Shown here one piece after another: positions 16,337 to 24,786 of a stretch of DNA of 36,663 nt; the stretch's first letter is position 1; each line of letters opens with the position of its first letter. The notes under the pieces are model-generated. The model was not told the DNA's origin. It did not search any database and was given only the letters and a program-made list of their open reading frames with translations. Made by a program: the position numbers and the translations under genes. The DNA comes from Cyclobacteriaceae bacterium (GTDB lineage Bacteria; Bacteroidota; Bacteroidia; Cytophagales; Cyclobacteriaceae), in NCBI GenBank assembly GCA_025455465.1, contig JALOMI010000002.1, positions 1-36,663 on the forward strand, written 5' to 3'.

Positions 16337-17890
16337 TTGAGCAATGAACTAATCATCAGTGCAACTCAAAACGGATGTCGTATAGCCCTGCTGAGAGACA
16401 AAACACTTGTCGAATTTCATGATGATCAGGAAGGAAGCAAATTCACGGTAGGGGATATCTACCTGGGCACTGTAAAAAAAGTAGTACAGGGCCTGAATGC
16501 AGCCTTCATTGATGTGGGCTATGACAAAGATGCCTTCCTGCATTATCTGGATCTCGGGCCGCAATTCAGTTCGCTGCAGAAGTTTACGCAGCTGGTGCGC
16601 TCGAAGAAAATTTTCGGCAAGCTGGAGAAATTTACCCTCGAACCGGATATTGACAAGCATGGCAAAATAGGCCAGCAGCTGTCTAAAGGGCAGGTCATTC
16701 CAGTTCAGATCGTAAAGGAGCCCATCTCTACAAAGGGTCCGCGACTGTCGTGTGAGTTGTCGTTAGCCGGAAGGTACCTGGTACTGGTACCCTTCTCGAA
16801 AACGGTAAGTGTATCCAAGAAAATTACCAGCAGCGAAGAGCGCAAGCGCCTGCTCCGGTTGATTCAATCCATCAAGCCGGAGAACTTCGGTGTTATCGTC
16901 CGCACCGTTGCGGAAGGAGCTGAAGTAGCTGAGCTGGACAAGGATCTGCGAACCCTGGTTAAAAACTGGGAAGACGGAATTGTCCGCCTGCCGGAGGCCA
17001 AGCCCAACGACAAGCTGATTGGTGAAATGAATAAAACATCTTCCCTGCTGCGTGATTTGCTGAACGATTCCTTCGACAACATTCATGTAGACGATAAGAA
17101 GATGTATGATGAGGCGAGAGCTTACATCCGCAGCATTTCGCCTGAGCAGGAAAAAATCGTTAAGTTCTATCAAGGCCGTGCCAAAATCTTCGAGCATTAC
17201 GGTATTGAAAAACAGATCAAATCGGCTTTTGGCCAAACCGTAAGCCTCAAGGGCGGAGGGTATCTGATCATCGAGCACACCGAAGCCCTTCACGTTATCG
17301 ATGTGAACAGCGGCAACAAATCAAACCGCGAAGAAAACCAGGAGACCACAGCGGTGTCGGTGAATATGGAGGCCGCACGCGAAATTGCCCGTCAGCTGCG
17401 CCTGCGCGATATGGGTGGTATCATCGTGGTAGATTTCATCGACATGAAGAACCCGGATAACCGGAAGCTCATCCACAAAGTGATGAAGGATGAGATGGCA
17501 TCCGATAAAGCCAAGTCAACGGTTCTTCCGCTGTCGAAGTTCGGACTGATGCAAATCACCCGCGAACGGGTAAGGCCGCAAGTAAACATCGCTACACTCG
17601 AGGTTTGTCCGGCCTGCAACGGAACCGGCAAGATTACCGCATCGATACTTGTATCGGATCAGATTGAAAAAATGCTGGAGCATCTGATGACCAAACAAAA
17701 CGAAGGCGGACTTGTGCTGGCAGTGCATCCCTACCTGCATGCTTACTTTACACAGGGTCTGATTTCTAAAAGAATAAAATGGTTTCTTCGCTACAAGCGA
17801 TGGATACATCTTGAAAAGGACACATCACTGGGTGTTACCGAGTTCAATTTTCTGACAAAAGAAGGCGAGGAGATTCAATTAAATCCCTGA
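16337..17890 (+). CDS. rng: Ribonuclease E/G family endoribonuclease
   Basis: A 517-residue endonuclease that cuts single-stranded AU-rich RNA in rRNA maturation and mRNA turnover. It has an S1 RNA-binding domain at about 36-140 (GDIYLGTVKKVVQGLNAAFIDVG), the RNase H-like catalytic domain with Asp322 (HVIDVNSG) and Asp366 (IVVDFIDM) as the metal ligands, and the Zn-link cysteines C424-x2-C427 (CPACNGTGK). It lacks the long RNase E scaffold tail, so it is RNase G-sized. The start is TTG at 16337: this gives the family N-terminus (M)SNELIIS, and the nearby ATG at 16344 is out of frame. A strong terminator follows 18 bases after the stop. Confidence 0.93.
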   Translation: MSNELIISATQNGCRIALLRDKTLVEFHDDQEGSKFTVGDIYLGTVKKVVQGLNAAFIDVGYDKDAFLHYLDLGPQFSSLQKFTQLVRSKKIFGKLEKFTLEPDIDKHGKIGQQLSKGQVIPVQIVKEPISTKGPRLSCELSLAGRYLVLVPFSKTVSVSKKITSSEERKRLLRLIQSIKPENFGVIVRTVAEGAEVAELDKDLRTLVKNWEDGIVRLPEAKPNDKLIGEMNKTSSLLRDLLNDSFDNIHVDDKKMYDEARAYIRSISPEQEKIVKFYQGRAKIFEHYGIEKQIKSAFGQTVSLKGGGYLIIEHTEALHVIDVNSGNKSNREENQETTAVSVNMEAAREIARQLRLRDMGGIIVVDFIDMKNPDNRKLIHKVMKDEMASDKAKSTVLPLSKFGLMQITRERVRPQVNIATLEVCPACNGTGKITASILVSDQIEKMLEHLMTKQNEGGLVLAVHPYLHAYFTQGLISKRIKWFLRYKRWIHLEKDTSLGVTEFNFLTKEGEEIQLNP

Positions 17891-17907
17891 ACGACCAACA
17901 TCAACTG

Positions 17908-17945
17908 AAAAGGTCTTCTAAAACGGAAGGCCTTTTTTGTTTTTA
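17908..17945 (+). terminator. Rho-independent terminator after RNase E/G
   Basis: An 11-bp stem (AAAAGGTCTTC / GAAGGCCTTTT, one T-G wobble) with a 7-base loop is followed by a T-rich tract (TTGTTTTT). It ends the HU-TPR-small ORF-rng block, just before the stop codon of the convergent PrsW gene. Confidence 0.85.
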
Positions 17946-17952
17946 GGAAGTA

Positions 17953-18651
17953 CTAATCAGACGAAGGCCGGTCGATGAATGGTGATGCCTGCTGATGCAA
18001 TTGAATGGCTTTGCGCGAAAGGATGATGGCCACCACCAGCGAAACAAGAGCACCCAGCCAGATACCGGGAATAAAAGAGATAAATAAAAAGTAATCGTAA
18101 GCACCATGAAAGGCAGTGGCGGCAAGTAATGCCAGCACACTGTTACGCCATTCGTGGCGATGGGTGAATCTGGCGATGCCAAGGTAATACCCCATCAGCA
18201 CGGCAAAGGTGGCGTGCGCAGGAACAGCCGTGAACATGCGTACAATGCCGGTGCCCACTCCGTACTGAAAAACATAAAGAATATTTTCGAGGGTGGCGAA
18301 ACCCATGCCTACCATGATGGCATAGACAATGCCGTCAAATGGTTCGTTGAAATTACGGTTGTAGTACAGGATGAAACGGATGAACAGGAACTTGCTCAAC
18401 TCTTCGATGAAAGCCACGCGAAAGAAGGCATTGGCAAATTGATGCGCTACGTTATCGTCTTCAAAGTGAAGCAGAAAATCCAGCGGCCAGCTTACGGTAA
18501 CAGTCACAAGGACACTGCCCAGGCCGTAAAGGAAGCTGATGAGAAGAAGTCCTGCCGGCTCACGCTCGTGTTTGTCTTTAAGGTATATGTATAAAATGAT
18601 GGCAACTCCTGGTGCGAGTGCGAGAGCCAGTAAAATCAGAAAATCCATCAT
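17953..18651 (-). CDS. PrsW-family intramembrane metalloprotease
   Basis: A 232-residue polytopic membrane protein with about 7 hydrophobic segments. It carries the PrsW (CAAX-protease-like) motifs: E83-E84 in FIEELSKFLFIRF, 'FDGIVYAIMVGMGFATLENILY' (105-126), H146 in AHATFAVLMGYYLG and H182 in FHGAYDYFLF. In Bacillus, PrsW makes the first cut in anti-sigma factor RsiW. No sigma or anti-sigma gene is present here, so the substrate is unknown. The gene converges on RNase E/G across a shared terminator region. Confidence 0.9.
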   Translation of the reverse strand: MMDFLILLALALAPGVAIILYIYLKDKHEREPAGLLLISFLYGLGSVLVTVTVSWPLDFLLHFEDDNVAHQFANAFFRVAFIEELSKFLFIRFILYYNRNFNEPFDGIVYAIMVGMGFATLENILYVFQYGVGTGIVRMFTAVPAHATFAVLMGYYLGIARFTHRHEWRNSVLALLAATAFHGAYDYFLFISFIPGIWLGALVSLVVAIILSRKAIQLHQQASPFIDRPSSD

Positions 18652-18700
18652 GGTATTACAGCGATCTTTTCATGGTGCAGCTATCGGTATGGATTTCCGA

Positions 18701-19240
18701 TTACTCAATCACATCTTCTACCGCATTCAGCTTCGCGGTTGAAAATTTTCCACTTGTAGCGTAGATGATTTTGCCTTCCTTATCGAGCACAAAAAAGTAG
18801 GGGATATCTTTTTTCTCGAAGTCGAGGGCGTCTTTGTAAGGCTTCAGATCACCTTTATAAAACAGGATGTAAGGCAATAACTGTGGGTCAACATTTTTCA
18901 ATGCCTTTCGCTTGGCCGTGCCTGTGGCAGCTGCATTCACACCGGTAAACATGGGAACAAAAAATACATTTACATCATAACCAAAGCCTTCAAAAAGTCC
19001 TTTGTTTTGCTGAATGAACTTTTCAAAGACGGGCTGAAACCAGGTGTTCAGTTCATCTTCCGATTTTTTTGAATAGGCTAAACCGAGCAATGTGTATTTT
19101 CCCCGGGTGGCATCAGGCAGGGTAACCACTTTGTCTTCTACTGTTTCTGCTTCCATCGATGGAAATGGTTTGCCGATAACCTGTGCTTGAATTGAAGCGG
19201 TACCAAGAAGATAAACGATGAGGATGAGTGATCTTTTCAT
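18701..19240 (-). CDS. Exported thioredoxin-fold protein without CxxC
   Basis: A 179-residue protein with a signal peptide (residues 1-20, ending QAQ). The layout is thioredoxin/peroxiredoxin-like: 'GKPFPSMEAETVEDKVVTLPDATRGKYTLLGLAYS' (about 22-57) for the first strands, and 'IPYFFVLDKEGKIIYATSGKFS' (about 143-165), the cis-Pro-like and closing beta strands seen in TlpA relatives. The active-site CxxC position reads YSKKSEDEL, so it cannot do disulfide exchange by the usual route. It resembles the ATP10-like redoxin relatives in outline, but I cannot confirm that. It is the first of three thioredoxin-fold genes on this strand (19412, 20040), each with its own gap. Confidence 0.65.
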   Translation of the reverse strand: MKRSLILIVYLLGTASIQAQVIGKPFPSMEAETVEDKVVTLPDATRGKYTLLGLAYSKKSEDELNTWFQPVFEKFIQQNKGLFEGFGYDVNVFFVPMFTGVNAAATGTAKRKALKNVDPQLLPYILFYKGDLKPYKDALDFEKKDIPYFFVLDKEGKIIYATSGKFSTAKLNAVEDVIE

Positions 19241-19373
19241 AACAGGAAGATAGATATTGTTCTTCAGATTCCCGGTATTCCCAACGCATATCAGTTAATT
19301 CTTCAGATCAAGATAAGGTAATGCAGGTTGAATGGATTTTCACACAAAGGACTCAGGAAGAGAATTCAATAAA

Positions 19374-19395
19374 AAAGCCGCATCGCTGCGGCTTT
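19374..19395 (-). terminator. Rho-independent terminator of the CNTC redoxin gene
   Basis: A perfect 9-bp stem AAAGCCGCA / TGCGGCTTT with loop TCGC. Read on the minus strand it is followed by a T-run (complement of the A-run 19371-19376), 17 bases after the stop of the gene at 19412. Confidence 0.85.
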
Positions 19396-19411
19396 CAATA
19401 AGTTTGTTTTT

Positions 19412-20020
19412 TCAGGCATTTTTCCATTTGATGGAGCAGCCCACCGCTTTGGTGCGCAACGTGGGGAAATCCTTTCCGCTGAGCAGTGCTTCAATAGCTT
19501 CTTCTACATATTTCTTTTTGGCACCGGCTGCATCGCGTGAGCTGTCATCGATAGCTCCGATGTAAGCAACCTTAAACGTGCCGCCTTCATTTTTCAGTAC
19601 GAAAGTGTGTGGTGTATTAGTGGCACCAAAGGCGCGCGACACAACTTGTGTTTCATCCAGCAGGTAAGGAAATTCGTACTTCTTTTTCTCGGCCTGTTTA
19701 ATCATCTCTTCAAAAGAGTCCCCCGGTGATTGTGCCGGATCGTTCGGCTGAATGGCTACCAGCGGATAGCCCTGTGGTGCATATTTTTTGTTCAGCGCAA
19801 TAATTCGTTCGTTGTAGGCCTTGGAATAAGGGCACGTGTTGCAATCGAATACCACAATCAGGCCTTTGCTGTTTTTGTAATCAGCCAGCGAAACGGATTT
19901 TCCGGTTACATTTTTCAACTTAAAATCAGCGACCACATCACCGATATCGTAACCGCTTTTTACGGGGGTGGCTGCCACGAATACCAGGCACGCCAACATA
20001 AAGAGAATGGATTTTAGCAT
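19412..20020 (-). CDS. Exported thioredoxin/AhpC-type redoxin (CNTC active site)
   Basis: A 202-residue protein with an N-terminal signal (residues 1 to about 20). 'DIGDVVADFKLKNVTGKSVSLADYK' (25-49) is the redoxin opening; the active site is C60-N-T-C63 in FDCNTCPYSKAYNERI, followed by 'YPLVAIQPNDP'. 'ATNTPHTFVL' carries the cis-Pro. Cys195 near the C-terminus (VGCSIKWKN) may be a resolving cysteine. This group (thioredoxin family with N-x-C-P-x-S-x-A-Y) is common in Bacteroidota and may act in periplasmic thiol chemistry or peroxide removal. A terminator follows the stop; the TlpA-like gene starts upstream with a 19-base gap, so the two may be co-transcribed. Confidence 0.82.
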   Translation of the reverse strand: MLKSILFMLACLVFVAATPVKSGYDIGDVVADFKLKNVTGKSVSLADYKNSKGLIVVFDCNTCPYSKAYNERIIALNKKYAPQGYPLVAIQPNDPAQSPGDSFEEMIKQAEKKKYEFPYLLDETQVVSRAFGATNTPHTFVLKNEGGTFKVAYIGAIDDSSRDAAGAKKKYVEEAIEALLSGKDFPTLRTKAVGCSIKWKNA

Positions 20021-20039
20021 AACAGTAGATTTTTAATTG

Positions 20040-20516
20040 TTACAATACTTCTGCAATCAGTTTTTCAAGTTCGCCTTCATGGAGTTCGCGCTCAATGAAT
20101 TTTCGTTTACCGGTTTTACCATTGATAATAATGGTAGCCGGGAGCGCACCCGACCAGTTTTTATCAACCTGATCAATCCAGCTGTTGGGGTCGCGTTCAT
20201 CGAGAATCAACACCTGTGACTTGATCTTTCTCCGGTCCAAGAATTTGTAAACCTTTTCCGGGTTCGGATCCAAGTCCAGATCCATACTTACCAGGGTTAC
20301 CTCCACGTTTTGGCGTTCGGCATTCAGCTTTTCAAACAGCGGCATTTCCTTGATACAAGGCGCGCACCAGGTAGCCCAAAAGTTGATGACTTTAACCTTG
20401 TCTGTTTTTGCCTGAATATGCTCCTGCAATTGCTTCAGTTTGATAATTTCTGCCTTCGGCTGAGCGAATAAGGTCAGGGAGATAAGTAGTAAAATGACGG
20501 ACAGTGGAACTCGCAT
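20040..20516 (-). CDS. TlpA-like exported thioredoxin (WCAPC)
   Basis: From the ATG at 20516 the protein has 158 residues, with a signal peptide (MRVPLSVILLLISLTLFAQ). The TlpA/ResA-type active site W50-C51-A-P-C54 lies in INFWATWCAPCIKEMPLFEKL. 'GALPATIIINGKTGKRKFIERELHEGELEKLI' closes the fold with the cis-Pro. Such proteins reduce disulfides in the periplasm, for example in cytochrome c maturation. A frame starting 10 codons earlier would spoil the signal peptide. Its upstream side is the 323-base divergent region with DnaA-box-like sites. Confidence 0.88.
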   Translation of the reverse strand: MRVPLSVILLLISLTLFAQPKAEIIKLKQLQEHIQAKTDKVKVINFWATWCAPCIKEMPLFEKLNAERQNVEVTLVSMDLDLDPNPEKVYKFLDRRKIKSQVLILDERDPNSWIDQVDKNWSGALPATIIINGKTGKRKFIERELHEGELEKLIAEVL

Positions 20517-20839
20517 AATTATATAAACTCGTGATGTGCAAAACATGTTCCGAAATTACAAAGGAAGCGGCCTGCAGCAACGCGGGCAAAATACTTAAAA
20601 TTCAGGCACTTAACCTGCGGGAAAAGAAATCCACAAAACAGCACAGTTATCCACATTACCGGAATGTTATCATATAACAAACTGAATACCAAAAAGATAC
20701 ACCATCGAAAATCAATCGATTCTTTGTGGACAACTTTCATGCGGTGGGAATCAGCGGGTTACCGGGTGCCTTTTTATAACCCTCAGATTTTCAGATTTCT
20801 AGCCTTGTTTTTTTTGTCATTTAAGGCATTTTTACCTGT
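20517..20839. other. Divergent intergenic region with DnaA boxes; possible oriC
   Basis: No gene is seen in these 323 bases. There is a perfect DnaA box TTATCCACA at 20647-20655 (plus strand), a one-mismatch box TTGTCCACA at 20725-20733 (minus strand), and a weaker site with the TCCACA core at 20627-20635. Between them lies AT-rich DNA with a small palindrome (GTTATCATATAAC, 20666-20678). A T-rich tract follows near 20805-20835. Genes to the left run mostly on the minus strand and genes to the right mostly on the plus strand. This fits a replication origin but equally a DnaA-regulated promoter region or chance; dnaA itself is not here. Confidence 0.35.
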
Positions 20840-21790
20840 ATGAAGTCATCAGAAAACCGGGTAAAAAAGCTGTTTGAAATTGAGTATCCGATTATTCAGG
20901 CGGGCATGGTTTGGTGCAGTGGCTGGCGACTGGCCGCAGCAGTAAGCAATGCCGGTGGCCTGGGCTTGATTGGGGCAGGTTCTATGTACCCATCGGTACT
21001 GGAAGAGCACCTCATCAAAACGAAAGCAGCCACACCGAAGCCGTTTGGAGTTAACGTGCCCCTGCTTTACCCGGATATCGATCAGCATATGGAAATCATC
21101 GTCCGCCATGGGGTGAAGATTGTCTTCACATCAGCCGGCAACCCGGCATCATGGACGGGTTACCTGAAGGAGCGGGGAATAACGGTTGTGCATGTAGTGT
21201 CCAGCGTAAAATTCGCGCTCAAGGCGCAACAGGCCGGTGTCGATGCCGTAGTCGCTGAAGGCTTTGAGGCCGGAGGGCATAACGGACGAGAAGAGACAAC
21301 CACCCTGGTGCTGATACCCATGGTTCGCGATGCCGTGTCGATACCGGTCATCGCTGCCGGTGGTATTGCTTCCGGCAGGGCGATGCTTGCCGCAGAAGCC
21401 CTGGGCGCAGAAGGGGTGCAGATCGGCAGCCGGTTTGCAGCCAGTGAAGAATCATCCGCCCACAGCAACTTTAAAGAAGCTATCGTAAAAGCCAGGGAAG
21501 GCGATACCCTACTGACCATGAAGCAACTCACCCCGGTGCGGTTGCTGCGCAATGATTTTTTCCGGCAGGTTATTGAAGCCGAACAGCAAGGAGCTAGTGC
21601 TGAAGAAATGAAAGCATTATTGGGGCGCGGCCGCGCCAAGAAGGGAATGTTCGAAGGTGATCTGGCAGAGGGTGAACTGGAAATCGGACAGGTGGCTGCG
21701 GCCATCAATACCGTCAAGCCTGCTGCCGATATACTAAATGAAATCTGGCAGGAATACCTTCAGGCAAAACAAACCATCTGCCGGGACTGA
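20840..21790 (+). CDS. Nitronate monooxygenase / FabK-like FMN enzyme
   Basis: A 316-residue TIM-barrel flavoprotein of the 2-nitropropane dioxygenase family. It shows 'YPIIQAGMVWCSGWRLAAAVSNAGGLGLIG' (16-45), the Gly-rich phosphate-binding parts 'IPVIAAGGIASGRAM' and 'EGVQIGSRF' for FMN, and His147 in EAGGHNG, the catalytic-base position in nitronate monooxygenases. FabK enoyl-ACP reductases share the same fold and motifs, so the reaction (alkyl nitronate oxidation or enoyl reduction) is not settled by sequence alone. It is followed after 7 bases by a VOC gene, suggesting co-transcription. Confidence 0.85.
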   Translation: MKSSENRVKKLFEIEYPIIQAGMVWCSGWRLAAAVSNAGGLGLIGAGSMYPSVLEEHLIKTKAATPKPFGVNVPLLYPDIDQHMEIIVRHGVKIVFTSAGNPASWTGYLKERGITVVHVVSSVKFALKAQQAGVDAVVAEGFEAGGHNGREETTTLVLIPMVRDAVSIPVIAAGGIASGRAMLAAEALGAEGVQIGSRFAASEESSAHSNFKEAIVKAREGDTLLTMKQLTPVRLLRNDFFRQVIEAEQQGASAEEMKALLGRGRAKKGMFEGDLAEGELEIGQVAAAINTVKPAADILNEIWQEYLQAKQTICRD

Positions 21791-21797
21791 ACCGACT

Positions 21798-22193
21798 ATG
21801 GAGTTTATCAAGATCAAAGAAACTTGTTTGTATGTCCGTGACCTTGTACGTGCCAGGGAATTCTACGAACAAAAACTCGGCTTAACGTTGATCAGTTACT
21901 TGGAGGGCAAGCACGCGTTCTTCAAAGCAGGCTCCTCGATGCTGTTGCTATTTAATCCGGATGATTCGGCAACGAAGAAAAGTCCACCGGCACATTTTGG
22001 CGAAGGCAAACAACATTTTGCTTTTGAAGTACCTGCTGATCGCTATGCAGAGGCGAAAGGCTCGATTGAAGCAAAGAATATTGTGATTACCGATGAAGTG
22101 ACCTGGAGCGGAGGGATGAAATCATTTTATTTTGAAGATCCGGAAGGAAACGTGCTGGAGATTTTACCTGACCAGGGAATCTGGCCGGAATGA
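21798..22193 (+). CDS. VOC/glyoxalase-fold protein
   Basis: From the ATG at 21798 the protein has 131 residues of vicinal-oxygen-chelate fold: MEFIKIKETCLYVRDLVRAREFYEQKLGL (first beta-alpha-beta unit), 'HFAFEVPADRYAEAKGSIEAKNI', and the closing 'SFYFEDPEGNVLEILPD'. Candidate metal ligands are H73 and E121 (LEIL). VOC members include glyoxalase I, dioxygenases and fosfomycin-resistance enzymes; the substrate cannot be told. The longer frame upstream runs into the end of the preceding gene, so I use the ATG 7 bases after that gene's stop. Its stop codon abuts that of the convergent gene at 22194. Confidence 0.82.
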   Translation: MEFIKIKETCLYVRDLVRAREFYEQKLGLTLISYLEGKHAFFKAGSSMLLLFNPDDSATKKSPPAHFGEGKQHFAFEVPADRYAEAKGSIEAKNIVITDEVTWSGGMKSFYFEDPEGNVLEILPDQGIWPE

Positions 22194-22466
22194 TCAGGAC
22201 GCCTTCGTGATAAGCACACCAACTGCTTTACGTTCGGGCTGAGGCTGAATAAATGTTCCTTCTGTACGAGCAACTTTGTATACCATTGAATACCAATCGG
22301 AATATGCAGCATACTGAATACACTCATCGAATACATTGTTGTTCATCAGTATCTTGATTCGTTCCGGATGATTCGGTGAAGCCTGCAGAGCCTGTTGTTG
22401 TTCAGCAGGTAATTCGTGGAGACGAACAAAACTAATTCCTCGGTAATAGGTAGGTTGGGCCTTCAT
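22194..22466 (-). CDS. Hypothetical small protein
   Basis: From the ATG at 22466 this gives 90 residues starting MKAQPTYYRGISFVRLHELP. It has no signal peptide and no membrane segment; aromatic and polar residues dominate (DECIQYAAYSDWYSMVYK). I do not recognise a family. The gene is convergent with the VOC gene, the two stop codons touching with no base between, and it is divergent from recG with 124 bases between. Coding is supported mainly by its placement, which fills an otherwise empty stretch; a 12-codon longer frame is possible. Confidence 0.6.
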   Translation of the reverse strand: MKAQPTYYRGISFVRLHELPAEQQQALQASPNHPERIKILMNNNVFDECIQYAAYSDWYSMVYKVARTEGTFIQPQPERKAVGVLITKAS

Positions 22467-22590
22467 TGGGTCTTGATGCGGTTTTAAAGTAAAAGGTAAC
22501 AAATGAATTTTTCAAGTTGCGTTTATAAAATGCTTGCCTACATACGCATGATGACCGGTGTTGTATTTTTAGTTTACTTGTGGCTTCAGC

Positions 22591-24690
22591 ATGAGTAAGC
22601 ACGGTTTTTTTGACAGTCCGGTTGAATACCTTAAAGGCGTTGGTCCGCAGCGCGCTGCGTTACTCAACAAGGAACTGCAGATCTTCACCTTTGGCGATCT
22701 GATTCAGCATTACCCTTTCCGTTACGAAGACCGCACAACATTTTATACCATCCAAGCGCTGAACGATGAAATGCCCTATGTGCAGTTGAAAGGAAAAATC
22801 AGCCGGAAGACTTTGGTTGGCGCAGGACACAAAAAGCGACTGGTAGCATTTCTCGATGACGGCACCGGCACCGTGGAGCTGGTGTGGTTCAAGGGCATCA
22901 AGTGGGTTCAGGATAAAGTTCTTGAAGGAATAGACTATGTGGTGTTCGGAAAGCCGCAGCGCTATGCCAACAAGTTTTCCATTCCCCATCCGGAGCTCGA
23001 AGTGTATGCTCCAAAACATGATCAGGGGGGTTATCTCCAACCGGTATACTCCATCACAGAAAAACTTCGTAACCGCTACCTCGACAGCAAAGCCATCAGT
23101 AAGCTGCAACAGGAGTTGTTGACTCATGCGCGCGATAAGATTCATGAAACCTTACCGGATGCATTGCTGCGCCAGTTGAAGCTGACGGATAAGCGCGATG
23201 CAATTATCAACATCCATTTTCCGAAAGACCATGAGGCGTTAACGCGGGCACAGAACCGACTGAAGTTTGAAGAACTTTTTTTTATCCAGCTGCGGCTTCT
23301 AAAACTCAAGCTGGTTAGAAAGTATAAATTCCGCGGAAAAATTTTTAACGATGCCTCGCTGCTCACCGAGTTTTACAATACCCAGCTGCCGTTTCCGCTC
23401 ACCAATGCACAAAAGCGGGTGATCAAGGAAATTTATGCCGACATGCGCTCCGGACAGCAAATGAACCGCTTATTGCAAGGGGATGTGGGCAGCGGCAAAA
23501 CGATTGTTGCATTTGTATGCATGCTCATCGCCATCGGAGGCGGTTCACAGTGCGCGCTGATGGCGCCAACCGAAATTCTCGCGCAGCAACATTTTAAAAC
23601 ACTCAGTGAGTTAGCCGATGCCATGCGCATCCCCATTGCTTTACTGACCGGCTCCACCAAGCGCTCTGACCGCACGTCCGTTCATGAAGGCCTTCGTTCC
23701 GGAGCATTGAAAATACTGATCGGTACCCATGCGTTGCTGGAAGAAGAAGTACAGTTTCATGATCTTGGCCTGGCGATCATCGATGAACAGCACCGTTTTG
23801 GTGTAGCACAGCGGTCGAAGTTGTGGAGCAAGAACAAAACAACCTATCCGCATGTGCTGGTAATGACGGCCACACCCATACCGCGCACACTGGCGATGAC
23901 GTTGTACGGGGACCTTGATGTATCGGTGATTGATGAGTTGCCGGCCGGCCGAAAGCCAATCAAGACCGTACACAAGTATGACTCTCACCGGCTGGAGGTT
24001 AATGCATTTATTCGCCAGCAGATAGAATCCGGGAGACAAATATACATTGTCTATCCGCTGATCGATGAATCGGAGAAACTCGATCTCAAGCATTTGATGG
24101 ATGGCTATGAAAGTATTTGCCGTGCCTTCCCTGAAGTTGCTCTGAGCATCGTGCATGGCAAAATGAAACCGGAGGCCAAAGAGTATGAGATGGCGCGCTT
24201 TTCCAAAGGGGATACCAAAATCATGGTAGCTACAACGGTAATAGAAGTTGGTGTCAATGTGCCGAATGCCTCGGTGATGATTATTGAAAATGCCGAGCGC
24301 TTTGGCTTATCGCAGTTACACCAGCTGCGCGGCAGAGTTGGCCGAGGAGCGGAGCAATCATATTGCATTCTGATGACGGATATAAAGCTCTCTGCTGATT
24401 CCCGCAAACGCATCCAAACGATGGTGCGCACCAATAATGGTTTTGAAATTGCCGAAACAGACCTTCAATTGCGCGGCCCCGGTGATTTAATGGGTACTCA
24501 ACAAAGCGGTGTACTGGATTTGCTGATTGCTGATCTGGGTAAAGATTCACAAGTACTTACAATGGCACGAGAAATTGCCAAAAGGATATTGGATGAAGAC
24601 CCCGATCTTCAGTTGCCGGTTAACCGGATGATCCGTGAGCAAATCGACCGCATGAGCAAGACGGCAGTCAACTGGAGCCGCATCAGTTAA
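22591..24690 (+). CDS. recG: ATP-dependent DNA helicase RecG
   Basis: RecG remodels stalled forks and branch-migrates Holliday junctions. The 699-residue protein has the N-terminal wedge/OB domain (about 60-145), Walker A at G297-D-V-G-S-G-K-T304, the DEQH box at 398-401 (IIDEQHRFGVAQR), 'MTATPIPRTLA' (motif III, 425-435), and the C-terminal helicase half with 'VATTVIEVGVNVPNASVMIIENAERFGLSQLHQLRGRVGRG'. Full family length. It starts at an ATG 124 bases from the divergent small gene. SSB, a known RecG partner, is encoded at 13259 in the same window. Confidence 0.97.
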   Translation: MSKHGFFDSPVEYLKGVGPQRAALLNKELQIFTFGDLIQHYPFRYEDRTTFYTIQALNDEMPYVQLKGKISRKTLVGAGHKKRLVAFLDDGTGTVELVWFKGIKWVQDKVLEGIDYVVFGKPQRYANKFSIPHPELEVYAPKHDQGGYLQPVYSITEKLRNRYLDSKAISKLQQELLTHARDKIHETLPDALLRQLKLTDKRDAIINIHFPKDHEALTRAQNRLKFEELFFIQLRLLKLKLVRKYKFRGKIFNDASLLTEFYNTQLPFPLTNAQKRVIKEIYADMRSGQQMNRLLQGDVGSGKTIVAFVCMLIAIGGGSQCALMAPTEILAQQHFKTLSELADAMRIPIALLTGSTKRSDRTSVHEGLRSGALKILIGTHALLEEEVQFHDLGLAIIDEQHRFGVAQRSKLWSKNKTTYPHVLVMTATPIPRTLAMTLYGDLDVSVIDELPAGRKPIKTVHKYDSHRLEVNAFIRQQIESGRQIYIVYPLIDESEKLDLKHLMDGYESICRAFPEVALSIVHGKMKPEAKEYEMARFSKGDTKIMVATTVIEVGVNVPNASVMIIENAERFGLSQLHQLRGRVGRGAEQSYCILMTDIKLSADSRKRIQTMVRTNNGFEIAETDLQLRGPGDLMGTQQSGVLDLLIADLGKDSQVLTMAREIAKRILDEDPDLQLPVNRMIREQIDRMSKTAVNWSRIS

Positions 24691-24757
24691 GCAATCGGAG
24701 GAATCAGGCATGACAAAATAAATCACAGCACACATCACTGAAGTCCGTTTGCTTCGG

Positions 24758-24765
24758 TAGATTTG
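24758..24765 (+). promoter_or_regulatory. Candidate -7 promoter box for the DinB-PBP4-GH3 operon
   Basis: TAGATTTG matches the TAnnTTTG Bacteroidota -7 consensus, 21 bases upstream of the DinB-family start. No clear -33 TTTG is seen at the usual spacing. It would give a short leader. Motif match only. Confidence 0.4.
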
Positions 24766-24786
24766 ATTGATTAATTCATCACGATC

